A stretch of DNA of 64,000 nucleotides from Luteibacter sp. OK325 (GCF_003050935.1 NZ_QAOX01000005.1:186001-250000), one strand, 5' to 3'; counted from the stretch's first letter, positions 53,258 through 62,044 are shown. Translations and numbers: made by a program. Notes: generated by a model not told the origin, from the letters alone.

Positions 53258-54075
53258 GCCCGCGCCTGGCCAAAGCCCTCATCCATGGCCTGCTGATCGG
53301 CGCCGCCGCGATCGCCATCGCGCCGCTGCTGTACATGCTGTCCGTATCGTTCATGCCACAGGGCGAGGCCAGTGCGTTGCCGCCGCCGGTCCTGCCGACG
53401 CATCCGACCCTCGCCAACTATCGCGAGCTGTTCCTCAATGCCGGCATGGGTCGCTACCTGGTCAACAGCCTGTTGATCTCCACGGCGATCACGGTGGTTT
53501 CGCTCGCCTTCAACCTCATGGCCGGTTATGCCTTCGCCAAACTGGAGTTCAAAGGGCGCCAGCGGATCTTCCAGGTGCTGCTCGGTGCGCTGGTCATTCC
53601 AGCGCAGGTCGCCATGTTGCCGCTGTTCCTGCTGCTGAAGTACATGGGCCTGGTGAATACCTATGGCGCGGTGATCGTGCCGGCGCTGGCGACCATCTTC
53701 GGCATCTTCCTCGTGCGCCAGTACGCCAGCGGTATTCCGGACGACCTGATGGAGGCGGCGCGCATCGACGGCGCCGGCGAATTCCGTATCTTCGCCACCA
53801 TCGTCATGCCGCTGCTGAAGCCGATCATGGTCACCCTGGCCATCTTCACCTTCCTCGCCGCGTGGAACGACTTCATGTGGCCGTTGATCGCACTGACCGG
53901 GCAGGAGCACTACACCCTGCCGATCGCACTCGCTTCCCTGTCGCGCGAACACGTGCAGGACAGCGAGCTGATGATGGCCGGCTCGGTGGTCACCATCCTG
54001 CCGGTGCTCGTGCTTTTCCTCGCCCTGCAGCGGTACTACCTCGAAGGCCTGTTGATGGGCAGCGTCAAGGGATAA
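53254..54075 (+). CDS. Sugar ABC transporter permease 2 (MalG/UgpE-type)
   Basis: This 273-residue permease has six helices and the EAA loop LMEAARIDGAGEFRIFATIV. It ends QRYYLEGLLMGSVKG, the usual MalG-type C-terminus. AAGGAG precedes the ATG at 53254. No ATPase gene (MalK/UgpC/MsmX type) accompanies the set in this window, so the pump must borrow an ATPase from elsewhere in the genome. The next gene starts 5 bp after its stop. Confidence 0.94.
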   Translation: MSPRLAKALIHGLLIGAAAIAIAPLLYMLSVSFMPQGEASALPPPVLPTHPTLANYRELFLNAGMGRYLVNSLLISTAITVVSLAFNLMAGYAFAKLEFKGRQRIFQVLLGALVIPAQVAMLPLFLLLKYMGLVNTYGAVIVPALATIFGIFLVRQYASGIPDDLMEAARIDGAGEFRIFATIVMPLLKPIMVTLAIFTFLAAWNDFMWPLIALTGQEHYTLPIALASLSREHVQDSELMMAGSVVTILPVLVLFLALQRYYLEGLLMGSVKG

Positions 54076-54080
54076 CTCGT

Positions 54081-56822
54081 ATGTCGCGTTGTGTTTCACT
54101 CACGCTGGCCGTCGTGGCTTGCCTCATCGCCATGCCTACGTTTGCCGTGGACAAGGCACGCACACTCGACAGCTTCGACGCGACGACGGGATGGTCGGCG
54201 ACGCATACCGACGACGTATCGGCTGCGCTGCGCGTCGTACCGGGACGGACGGGCCAGGCACTTTGCCTCACCTACGATTTCAACGGCGTGTCCGGTGCCG
54301 CGTCGATCCGCAAGACGCTTCCCGTCGATTATCCCGATGGCTTCGCCTTGAGCTTCGACGTGCGCGGCAACATGCCGCCGAACACCCTGCAGCTGAAACT
54401 GATTGACGATAGCGGCGACAATGTCTGGTGGTTCCAGCAGCCCCACTTCACGCCGGGCCAGGCGTGGAAGACTGTCGAGGCGACGAGCCGGCAGGTCGAG
54501 TTTGCCTGGGGGCCCGTGAAGGACCGCACACTCCGTCACACGCGCGATATCGAATTCGTGGTCTACGCGGAGGCACAGCCTTCGCAGGCCGCGAATCGCG
54601 GTGAAGTGTGCTTCGACAATCTCCGTCTTACGCCGCGCAAGCCAGGCGCGGTGGCCGTGGCGCCGCCGACGCCGAATGCCGTGTTCGAGGCTCGCGCGAA
54701 GCAGGTTCGCCGCGGGCTGTATCCACGTGGCTTCTCGGGAGAGCAGTCGTATTGGACGATTGTCGGCGTCGATGGCGGCAGTCGCGATTCGGCACTGATC
54801 TCCGAAGACGGCGCCGTGGAGATCGTACGTGGCGGCTTCTCCATCGAGCCGTTCCTGATCGAGGGCGGCAAGCTGGTCACCTGGGCGGACGTCACGACGA
54901 CGCAATCACTACGCGACCGCTACTTGCCCATACCCTCGGTGAGGTGGGCTACCGATGGGCTGACACTGGATACCACGGCATTCGCGCAGGGTCCGGCGGG
55001 TGACTCACAGTTGGTGGTGAGCTATCGGGTCACGAACGAGAGCGATACGCCGCGCGACATCACCCTGGCGCTCGCCGCCCGGCCGTTCCAGGTCAATCCG
55101 CCCACGCAGTTCCTTAATGCACCCGGCGGCACCAGCCCGATACACGACCTCGCCTGGGACGGTCATGTGTTGACCGTGAACGGGATGCGCAAGGTCGTGC
55201 CCTTGCAGCCGACCACGGCGTTCGTCGCCAGTGCCAATCAGCCGAAGACGCTCAGCGAACGGCTGGACGGCGGCGAGCGGCCGGTGACAAAGCAGCTGCA
55301 CGACGACGCGGGCTTCGCACAGGGTGCCTTGCTGTACGACCTGCATGTGCCCGCGCATGGTCACGTCGATGTTGGCGTGGTTGTGCCGGTGAACCAGACC
55401 GATGTCGTCACCGCACCGGCAGATCCAGCCGCGTGGCTCGCGTCGCACGCCGATACCGTCGCCGCCGCGTGGCGCGACAAACTCGATCGCGTGGATATCA
55501 CGGTGCCCACCTCGGCCCAGCCGATCGTCGATACCATGAAGAGTGGCATCGCGCAGATCCTCATTTCGCGCGATGGGCCCGCGCTGCAGCCCGGAACGCG
55601 CTCCTATTCGCGCACCTGGGTCCGCGATGGCGCCATGATGCTCGAAGGGCTGCTACGTACCGGCCACGAAGACGTCGCCTCGGCCTTCATCCGCTGGTAC
55701 GCGCCCCATCAGTTCTCCAACGGCAAGGTGCCTTGTTGTGTCGACGCGCGCGGCTCCGACCCCGTGCCGGAGAACGACAGCCAGGGCGAGTTGATCTTCA
55801 GCGTGGCCGAGCTCTGGCGCTACACGCACGACCGCACGACGGTGGACGCGTTGTGGCCCCATGTGGAGAAGGCCGTTGCGTATATGGATTTGCTGCGCGC
55901 GAGTGAACGTCAGCCATCACGTCTGCAAGGAACCGATCGTGCGCTTTATGGCCTGATGCCGGCGTCGATCAGCCACGAGGGCTATTCGGCCAAACCGATG
56001 CATTCGTACTGGGACGACTTCTGGGCGCTCAAGGGTTACGACGATGCGGTCGAACTCGCTTCGGCGCTCGGCCATGCGGACGAGGCCTCCGCATACACGT
56101 CATCGCGCGATCAGTTTCGCGACGACCTGTATGCGTCGATCGACGCCGCGGTGAAAGCCCACGGTATCGACTTCATTCCAGGATCCGCCGAGCTCGGTGA
56201 CTTCGACGCTACTTCCACCACCATCGCGCTGTCCCCGGGCGGCGAACAGGCGCGCCTGCCGAGAGCGTTGCTCGAGCAGACCTTCGAGAAGTACTGGCAA
56301 GGTTTCGTCGCGCGTCGCGACGGACGTACCGCGTGGGAGGACTACACACCTTACGAAGTACGCACGATAGCCAGCTTCGTCCGGCTGGGTTGGCGGGATC
56401 GTGTCAACGACCTGATCACCTTCTTCTTCGCCGACCGCCGGCCGGCGGCCTGGAACCAGTGGGCCGAAGTCGTCGGTCACGACGCGCGCAAGCCGCGCTT
56501 CGTTGGCGACATGCCCCACGCGTGGATCGCCTCGGACTATGTGCGCTCGGCGCTCGACCTGTTCGCTTACGACCGCGAGTCGGACGGCAGCATGGTCCTG
56601 GCGGCGGGCGTGCAGCCGGACTGGCTGAAGGGCGAGGGCATCGCCATCCGCGACCTGCGCACGCCGTATGGACGCCTCGGCTACACGCTCACGGCGAAGG
56701 GCAAGCAGGTCACCCTGACGATCACCCAGCCCATCCACCCTCCTGGTGGCCTCGTGCTGTCGCTCCCATCAGGCGAAGTGAAAGTCCCAACGGATGCCAG
56801 GACCTTCAAAGCCGCCTTGTAG
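54081..56822 (+). CDS. Secreted multidomain putative glycosidase (CBM-like plus six-hairpin domain), 913 aa
   Basis: A signal peptide (cleavage near TFAVD) leads into a beta-sandwich of about 165 residues (TLDSFDATTGWSATH; CFDNLRLTP) that looks like a galactose-binding/CBM11-like domain. A second beta-sandwich (about 190-480) and an (alpha/alpha)6 barrel-like domain (about 500-830) follow. The latter holds YSRTWVRDGAMMLEGLL, ENDSQGELIFSVAELWRYT, YWDDFWALKGYD and HAWIASDYVRSALDLF, reminiscent of GH15/GH63/GH65/GH94-clan enzymes. I cannot place it in a named GH family. It is the last gene of the LacI-box operon and is exported, so it probably acts on periplasmic oligosaccharides. Confidence 0.7.
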   Translation: MSRCVSLTLAVVACLIAMPTFAVDKARTLDSFDATTGWSATHTDDVSAALRVVPGRTGQALCLTYDFNGVSGAASIRKTLPVDYPDGFALSFDVRGNMPPNTLQLKLIDDSGDNVWWFQQPHFTPGQAWKTVEATSRQVEFAWGPVKDRTLRHTRDIEFVVYAEAQPSQAANRGEVCFDNLRLTPRKPGAVAVAPPTPNAVFEARAKQVRRGLYPRGFSGEQSYWTIVGVDGGSRDSALISEDGAVEIVRGGFSIEPFLIEGGKLVTWADVTTTQSLRDRYLPIPSVRWATDGLTLDTTAFAQGPAGDSQLVVSYRVTNESDTPRDITLALAARPFQVNPPTQFLNAPGGTSPIHDLAWDGHVLTVNGMRKVVPLQPTTAFVASANQPKTLSERLDGGERPVTKQLHDDAGFAQGALLYDLHVPAHGHVDVGVVVPVNQTDVVTAPADPAAWLASHADTVAAAWRDKLDRVDITVPTSAQPIVDTMKSGIAQILISRDGPALQPGTRSYSRTWVRDGAMMLEGLLRTGHEDVASAFIRWYAPHQFSNGKVPCCVDARGSDPVPENDSQGELIFSVAELWRYTHDRTTVDALWPHVEKAVAYMDLLRASERQPSRLQGTDRALYGLMPASISHEGYSAKPMHSYWDDFWALKGYDDAVELASALGHADEASAYTSSRDQFRDDLYASIDAAVKAHGIDFIPGSAELGDFDATSTTIALSPGGEQARLPRALLEQTFEKYWQGFVARRDGRTAWEDYTPYEVRTIASFVRLGWRDRVNDLITFFFADRRPAAWNQWAEVVGHDARKPRFVGDMPHAWIASDYVRSALDLFAYDRESDGSMVLAAGVQPDWLKGEGIAIRDLRTPYGRLGYTLTAKGKQVTLTITQPIHPPGGLVLSLPSGEVKVPTDARTFKAAL

Positions 56823-56826
56823 GCTC

Positions 56827-56911
56827 CTTGTGGGAGCCGATTCATCGGCGACGGGCGGTGCAGCGTCGCCGCTCCGTTGGCTTTTCGCCGCTGAAGCGGC
56901 TCCCACCTGTC
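56827..56911. repeat. REP-like pair after the glycan operon
   Basis: A direct ATCGG-type and an inverted AGCGG-type copy lie between the glycosidase stop and the convergent lipoprotein gene. Confidence 0.87.
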
Positions 56912-56915
56912 TATA

Positions 56916-57275
56916 TCAGTGCGTAGCTACCCGGGTTCGTAGCAGCGCATCCACGGCCTGCTGCCACTCCGCCGAACCCGGCTTCGCCTGAGGGGCCTCT
57001 TCGCCCAGCTTTGTATTGACAGCCTGGTCCCACGCCGGCGTATCCGGCCTGGGGCCGTGGCCGTCATCACTGATGGCAAGGGTCTTGTCGACCCACGCGA
57101 CCCACTCGGGTGAGCCGAGGGCGGGATTCGCGGGCGCGGTCTTGCCCGGTGCCGGCGTGCTCGCTACCGACCCCTCGGGCGTGGGGCCAGCCGTTGGTGC
57201 AGGCGGCGCGGAAGGCGAGCACGCCGCGATGATGAGAGCTGCCGTGATGGGCACGACGGTGAGAATGAAGCGCAT
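56916..57275 (-). CDS. Small lipoprotein of unknown function (119 aa)
   Basis: The ATG at 57275 starts a lipoprotein signal (MRFILTVVPITAALIIAAC) with lipobox IAAC. A Pro/Thr-rich linker and a helical C-terminal half follow, with two similar units: GSPEWVAWVDKTLAISDDG and GSAEWQQAVDALLRTRV, plus TPAWDQAVNTKLG. This suggests a short internal repeat of the pattern (G/T)(S/P)xxW(D/V/Q)xxV(D/N). I do not recognise the family. The frame is open further upstream but enters repeat DNA. Confidence 0.75.
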   Translation of the reverse strand: MRFILTVVPITAALIIAACSPSAPPAPTAGPTPEGSVASTPAPGKTAPANPALGSPEWVAWVDKTLAISDDGHGPRPDTPAWDQAVNTKLGEEAPQAKPGSAEWQQAVDALLRTRVATH

Positions 57276-57397
57276 GGGAAATGCATTTCCTCGCGAATGC
57301 GTATGGGCCCGATCGTAAAGGCCCTTCCCCGTCCGGGACTTAAACACCGTCGGGAACTTCGCGCGCTTGTTCAGGTACGGAAGGCCCCGCTGGCGCG

Positions 57398-57478
57398 GGA
57401 TCGCCGATGAATCGGCTCCTACACGAGCGGGGTCGGGCTCATGTGGGAGCCGATTCATCGGCGATGGTGCTCGTGACA
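57398..57478. repeat. REP-like pair between the lipoprotein and pirin genes
   Basis: An inverted copy and a direct ATCGG-type copy. The direct copy ends close to the pirin stop codon. Confidence 0.87.
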
Positions 57479-57481
57479 GCG

Positions 57482-58312
57482 TCAGAACTTGCCCGCGCGA
57501 AAGTCCGCGATCGCCTCATGGATCTGCGCAGGCGTGTTCATCACGAAGGGTCCGTAGCGCGCAACCGGCTCGGCCAGCGGCCGGCCGGCGACGAGCAACA
57601 CGCGCGTCGCATCGTCAGCGGCAAAGCTCACTTTGTCACCCCTGGACAGCACAGCGAGTTCACTGCGCGCCAGCGACTCGCCCGCGACCACGGCGGATTT
57701 GCCGTCGAATACATAAGCGAAGGCGCTATGGCCTTCCGGCAGGTCGAGTTCAAAACGCGCACCGGCGTCCAGTGCGATGTCGAGGTAGACCGGCTCGGTC
57801 GCCACCGCCGAGACCGGACCCTTGGCACCTGCCAGTTCGCCGGCAACGACACGTACGGTCACGCCATCGACGGGATGCACCACCGGGATATCGCCCGGCG
57901 GGATGTCCTGGTAGCGCGGCTCGACCATCTTGTCCGTCGCCGGCAGGTTCACCCACAGCTGGAAGCCCCACATCAGGCCTTCTTCCTGCTGCGGCATTTC
58001 CGAATGCAGGATGCCGCGCCCGGCGGTCATCCATTGCACGCTGCCAGGACCGAGATCGCCGCGGTTACCGTGGTTGTCGCCGTGCTGCATACGCCCGGCG
58101 AGCATGTAGGTCACGGTTTCGAAGCCGCGATGCGGGTGCTCGGGAAAGCCTTCGATGTAGTCGCCAGGCTGATCGGAGCGAAATTCGTCGAGCAGCAGGA
58201 AGGGATCGAGCATGTCGAGGGCGGGCTGTCCGATCACGCGCTTGAGCTTCACGCCGGCGCCGTCGGCGGTATCCATGCCGCGGACGCGGCGGACGATGCT
58301 TCGTTGGGTCAT
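57482..58312 (-). CDS. Pirin family bicupin protein
   Basis: This 276-residue pirin protein has a metal site in the N-terminal cupin: EHPHRGFETVTYML gives two His, and GILHSEMPQ gives the third His and the Glu. It starts near RRVRGMDTADGAGVKLKR and has LDPFLLLDEF, all typical. Some bacterial pirins are quercetin dioxygenases and others act as redox-sensitive regulators; the role here is open. It stands alone between REP-like repeats. Confidence 0.92.
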   Translation of the reverse strand: MTQRSIVRRVRGMDTADGAGVKLKRVIGQPALDMLDPFLLLDEFRSDQPGDYIEGFPEHPHRGFETVTYMLAGRMQHGDNHGNRGDLGPGSVQWMTAGRGILHSEMPQQEEGLMWGFQLWVNLPATDKMVEPRYQDIPPGDIPVVHPVDGVTVRVVAGELAGAKGPVSAVATEPVYLDIALDAGARFELDLPEGHSAFAYVFDGKSAVVAGESLARSELAVLSRGDKVSFAADDATRVLLVAGRPLAEPVARYGPFVMNTPAQIHEAIADFRAGKF

Positions 58313-58395
58313 GACGGGTCTCCGGTAGCTGATGCGACCAAAGATGACGCTAAATCACGGTGGGGCCAAGACGCGCCCGGTGAACAATCTGTCCC

Positions 58396-58498
58396 GTAGG
58401 AGCCGCTTCAGCGGCGAAAAGGGACATGTGGGAGCCGCTTAAGCGGCGAAAGGCCAACGGAGCGGTGACGCCAATCGCCGATGAATCGGCTCCTACAG
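58396..58498. repeat. REP-like cluster with a loop variant
   Basis: Three copies: direct CCGCT-TC-AGCGG, direct CCGCT-TA-AGCGG (loop changed, stem kept) and inverted ATCGG type. Confidence 0.87.
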
Positions 58499-58510
58499 AA
58501 AAACGGCGCC

Positions 58511-59182
58511 TCAATGCACCCAGTGGCCGGAGCGCTGGCGCGGCGGACCTTCTTCGCCATCGACACGCGGGCGGGTCATCGCTGCCAGTTCCTCTTCGGT
58601 CGGCGCATTCTGGCGCCAGTACTCGCCGACCGCATTGAGCACGTCGGGCAGCTGGCCCAGGCACTCGTCGTATTCCTCGTCGGTGAGCTTTTCGAACTCG
58701 GCATCGGCCTGGAGCACGCCCTCGTCGACGGCCAGCGCCATGATCGGTCCGAGCAGTTGCATGAGGTTCGGGTCTTCGGCCAGGCGCGTTTCCCACAAGG
58801 TGGCGCGCATGTCGATGCCGCGGCTGAAGCCTTCGCACCAGCCGGCGGCGGAGAGCATCGGGCCGTCCTCGGTGTCGATCTCACCCAGGATGGGTTCGTA
58901 GGCATCCACGTCGAGCTCGGCGCTGATGGAATCGTTGAGCTTGGCCAGCAGGGCGAGCAGCTGGTTGCCCTCGTTCTCGTCCTCGAAGGCGTCGTGCAGG
59001 ATCTCGTGCAGCCACTCTTCCGGCTTCACTTCGAGCGGGCCGATGGCGATCGCCGAGAGCAGGCCGTGCAGGCCGTCGAGCATCAGGTCCCCTTCCGCAC
59101 CATGCACGCGCAGGTAGGTATCGAGGACTTCGAGCTCGGCGTCATCCAGCGAGCTGGGCCATTCGGACTTGGGTGTGTTCAA
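58511..59182 (-). CDS. UPF0149 (YecA-like) family protein
   Basis: This 223-residue acidic protein shows the UPF0149 motifs LMLDGLHGLLSAIAIGP and SAAGWCEGFSRGID. The likely start is TTG at 59182, whose TTGA overlaps the xthA stop by 4 bp and gives the N-terminus xNTPKSEWPSSLDDAEL; no ATG fits, because the upstream ATG in frame lies far inside xthA. A basic short C-terminus (PPRQRSGHWVH) replaces the SEC-C zinc motif of E. coli YecA. Function is unknown. Confidence 0.8.
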   Translation of the reverse strand: MNTPKSEWPSSLDDAELEVLDTYLRVHGAEGDLMLDGLHGLLSAIAIGPLEVKPEEWLHEILHDAFEDENEGNQLLALLAKLNDSISAELDVDAYEPILGEIDTEDGPMLSAAGWCEGFSRGIDMRATLWETRLAEDPNLMQLLGPIMALAVDEGVLQADAEFEKLTDEEYDECLGQLPDVLNAVGEYWRQNAPTEEELAAMTRPRVDGEEGPPRQRSGHWVH

Positions 59183-59946
59183 AGCATCAACTCCAGCGCG
59201 ACGGGCGCGTGGTCGGACGGTTGCTCCCACTTGCGCGGGGCCTTGTCGATGATCGACGAGGTTACCGACGATTTGAGCGCATCGCTGATCAAGATGAGGT
59301 CGATCCGCAGGCCCATGTTGCGGCGGAAGGCCGCCTGGCGGTAATCCCACCAGCTGAAGAGACCGGCTTCCTCGTTGAACAGGCGGAAACTGTCATGCAG
59401 GCCGACATCGAACAGCGCCTGAAGCGCGGCCCGTTCGGGCGGCGAGCAGAAGATGTCTTCGCCCCAGGCCACGGGGTCGTACACGTCCCGGTCGTCGCGG
59501 CAGATGTTGAAATCGCCCAGCACCACGAGCTTCGGATACTTCGCGACCTGCTGCTCGAGGAAGTCGCGGACCTTCGCCAGCCAGTGGAGTTTGTAGGTGT
59601 ATTTCTCGTCACCCAACGCCTTGCCGTTCACCACGTAAAGGTTCACGACGCGGATATCGCCGACGGTAGCGGCCAGGATGCGACGCTGCGGATCGTCCAG
59701 GCCTTCGATGTCGGTGACGACATCGGTCAGCTCGGCGCGCGCGAGGATGGCCACGCCGTTATAGGTCTTCTGACCGGAGAACACGACGCGATAGCCCATG
59801 GCGGCGATTTCGTCCGCGGGGAACTTGTCGTCGGTGAGCTTGGTTTCCTGCAGCGCGACGATGTCCGGCTGCGCCTCACCCAGCCATTGCTGGAGATGGG
59901 GCAGACGGACCTTCAGCGAATTGACGTTCCACGACGCGATCTTCAT
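59179..59946 (-). CDS. xthA: Exodeoxyribonuclease III
   Basis: This 255-residue AP endonuclease/3'-5' exonuclease of the XthA family has the motifs IASWNVNSLKVRLPHL, ALQETKL (metal-binding Glu), GDFNICRDD and a C-terminal SDHAPVALEL with catalytic Asp-His. It repairs abasic sites. The ATG at 59946 begins the family N-terminus. It is coupled to the downstream UPF0149 gene by a 4-bp overlap, and is separated from prlC by a GC-rich hairpin. Confidence 0.95.
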   Translation of the reverse strand: MKIASWNVNSLKVRLPHLQQWLGEAQPDIVALQETKLTDDKFPADEIAAMGYRVVFSGQKTYNGVAILARAELTDVVTDIEGLDDPQRRILAATVGDIRVVNLYVVNGKALGDEKYTYKLHWLAKVRDFLEQQVAKYPKLVVLGDFNICRDDRDVYDPVAWGEDIFCSPPERAALQALFDVGLHDSFRLFNEEAGLFSWWDYRQAAFRRNMGLRIDLILISDALKSSVTSSIIDKAPRKWEQPSDHAPVALELML

Positions 59947-59964
59947 GGCGCCATTGTAAAGGAA

Positions 59965-59990
59965 CGGCCGCGCGACGGCCCGCGCGGCCG
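59965..59990 (-). terminator. GC-rich 10-bp hairpin after prlC
   Basis: CGGCCGCGCG (59965-59974) and CGCGCGGCCG (59981-59990) form a perfect stem with a 6-base loop, 5 bp after the prlC stop on the minus strand. A weak TTCCTTT follows. Confidence 0.65.
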
Positions 59991-59995
59991 ATGCC

Positions 59996-62044
59996 TCAGG
60001 CCACCAGGCCGTAGCTCTTGAGCAGAGCGTCAGGCTGCGGCTCGCGACCACGGAAGGCCTTGAACGAGGCCAGCGCCGGGCGCGTGGCACCTACGGCGAG
60101 GATCTCCTCGCGGAACCGCTGCCCGGTCGCCCGGTCCAGGACGCCGGCTTCCTCGAACGGCTCGAACGCGTCTGCCGACAGCACCTCGGCCCACAGATAG
60201 CTGTAGTAGCCGGCCGAATATCCACCGGCAAAGATGTGGGTGAAGGCGTGCGGGAAACGCTGCCAGGCCGGCGGGTGCATGACGGCCACTTCGTGGCGCA
60301 CCTGCTCGAGCACGTCGAGCGGACGGGCGCCTCGTGCAGGGTCGTATTCGAGGTGCAGGCGGAAATCGAAGAGGGCGAACTCCAGCTGACGGACGAGGAA
60401 CAGCCCGGCGTGAAAATGTCGCGCGTTGAGCATCCGCTGGTAGAGGTCGTCGGGAAGCGGTTCGCCGGTCTGGTAGTGCTTCGCGAACAGGCGCAGTGCC
60501 TCGCGATCCCAGGCGAAGTTCTCCATGAACTGGCTCGGCAGCTCCACCGCATCCCATTCCACGCCATCGATACCACCGACCGACGGAATATCGACCTCGG
60601 TCAGCATGTGATGCAGACCGTGGCCGAATTCGTGGAATAGGGTAAGCACGTCGTCGTGGGTCAGCAGCGCGGGTGCGCCATCGGTCGGCGGCGGGAAATT
60701 GCAGGTCAGGAAAGCGATGGGCAACTGCAGGTGCTCGCCGTCGCGGAAGCGCGACTCGCACACGTCCATCCATGCACCACCGCGTTTGCCGGAGCGCGCG
60801 TAGAGGTCGAGATAGGCACCGGCGAAAATCGTGCCGTCGGCGTTCATCACGTCGTAAAAGCGGACATCCTTGTGCCAGGTATCGACGTCGTCGCGAGGCG
60901 CGAACCGGACGCCATAGAGGCGCTCGACCACGGCGAACAGGCCGTCGATGGCGCCGGACGCGGGGAAGTACGGCTTGATCTGCTCTTCGTCCAGCGCATA
61001 ACGCTGCTGGCGGAGGCGCTCGGACGCAAACCCGACATCCCAGGGCTCGAGGTTGTCCAGCTTCAGCTCTTCAGAGGCAAAGCGGCGCAATTCCTCCAGC
61101 TCCTTCTTCGCCACGGGCTTGGCCCGGGCAGCCAGGTCGCGAAGGAAGCCGAGCACGACGTCCGGCGAGGTAGCCATCTTGGTCGCCAGCGATTCCTCGG
61201 CGGCATTGGCGAAACCGAGCAGTTGGGCGGCCTCGTGGCGTAGGGCGACGATTTTCTCGATGCGCTCAGAGTTGTCGAACTTGCCCTTGTCCGGCCCCTG
61301 GTCGGAGGCGCGGGTCTGGTACGCGTAGTACACGGCTTCCCGTAGGTCGCGATTCTCCGCGTAGGTCAGCACCGCTTGCACGCTGGGCTGCTTCAGGGTG
61401 ACCAGGAAGCCGTCGAGCGATTCCTCGCGGGCGTATTCACGCAACACGGCGCGACCGGACGCCGGAATGCCGGCGAGATCACGCTCATCGGTGATGTGCT
61501 TGCGCCAGGCTTCGCTGGCGTCGAGCACGGCGTTCGAGAACTCCGTGGTCAGCTTCGAAAGCTCCACACCGATCTCGCGGAAGCGGCTACGGGCCGGCTC
61601 TTCCAGCGCTACGCCCGAAAGGCGGAAGTCCCGCAGGGCGTGGTCCACGGCGGCGCGGGCCTCGACAGGCAACCCGGCGAAGTCACCGCGATCCGCCACG
61701 GCCTGGACGGCGGCGTACAGTTCGCGGTTCTGGCCGACTTCAATCCCATGATCGGTAAGCTTTTCTTCGGCCGCACCATGGGCCTTGCGCAGGGCTTCGG
61801 AGTCGGCCACCGAATGCAGGTGGCTGACCGGTGACCAGGCACGGGACAGCACCTGGTCCAGGCGCTCCTGGGCCAACATCACGTGGTCGAAATCCCTTAC
61901 GGCGTCGGCGGCGGCAATCCGTTCGATGGCGGCGCGCTGCTCGGCGATCAGGCTGTCGATGGCCGGCTCGATGTGTTCCGGGCGGATTGCCGAAAACGCC
62001 GGCAGGCCGTTGGGGTCGAGAAGGGGATTGGTGCTGCTGTCCAT
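59996..62044 (-). CDS. prlC: Oligopeptidase A (M3 family zinc metallopeptidase)
   Basis: This 682-residue cytosolic peptidase of the thimet family has the zinc-binding motif HEFGHGLHHML and the downstream Glu region near GVEWDAVELPSQFMEN, followed by AGYYSYLWAEVLSADAF. Length matches OpdA/PrlC. It degrades short peptides including cleaved signal peptides. It is upstream of xthA on the same strand, with a hairpin in between. Confidence 0.95.
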   Translation of the reverse strand: MDSSTNPLLDPNGLPAFSAIRPEHIEPAIDSLIAEQRAAIERIAAADAVRDFDHVMLAQERLDQVLSRAWSPVSHLHSVADSEALRKAHGAAEEKLTDHGIEVGQNRELYAAVQAVADRGDFAGLPVEARAAVDHALRDFRLSGVALEEPARSRFREIGVELSKLTTEFSNAVLDASEAWRKHITDERDLAGIPASGRAVLREYAREESLDGFLVTLKQPSVQAVLTYAENRDLREAVYYAYQTRASDQGPDKGKFDNSERIEKIVALRHEAAQLLGFANAAEESLATKMATSPDVVLGFLRDLAARAKPVAKKELEELRRFASEELKLDNLEPWDVGFASERLRQQRYALDEEQIKPYFPASGAIDGLFAVVERLYGVRFAPRDDVDTWHKDVRFYDVMNADGTIFAGAYLDLYARSGKRGGAWMDVCESRFRDGEHLQLPIAFLTCNFPPPTDGAPALLTHDDVLTLFHEFGHGLHHMLTEVDIPSVGGIDGVEWDAVELPSQFMENFAWDREALRLFAKHYQTGEPLPDDLYQRMLNARHFHAGLFLVRQLEFALFDFRLHLEYDPARGARPLDVLEQVRHEVAVMHPPAWQRFPHAFTHIFAGGYSAGYYSYLWAEVLSADAFEPFEEAGVLDRATGQRFREEILAVGATRPALASFKAFRGREPQPDALLKSYGLVA

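Noticed and set aside
57407-58399. 330-residue plus-strand frame opposite pirin
   Set aside because: It starts inside a REP-like repeat and runs antisense to a well-supported pirin gene.
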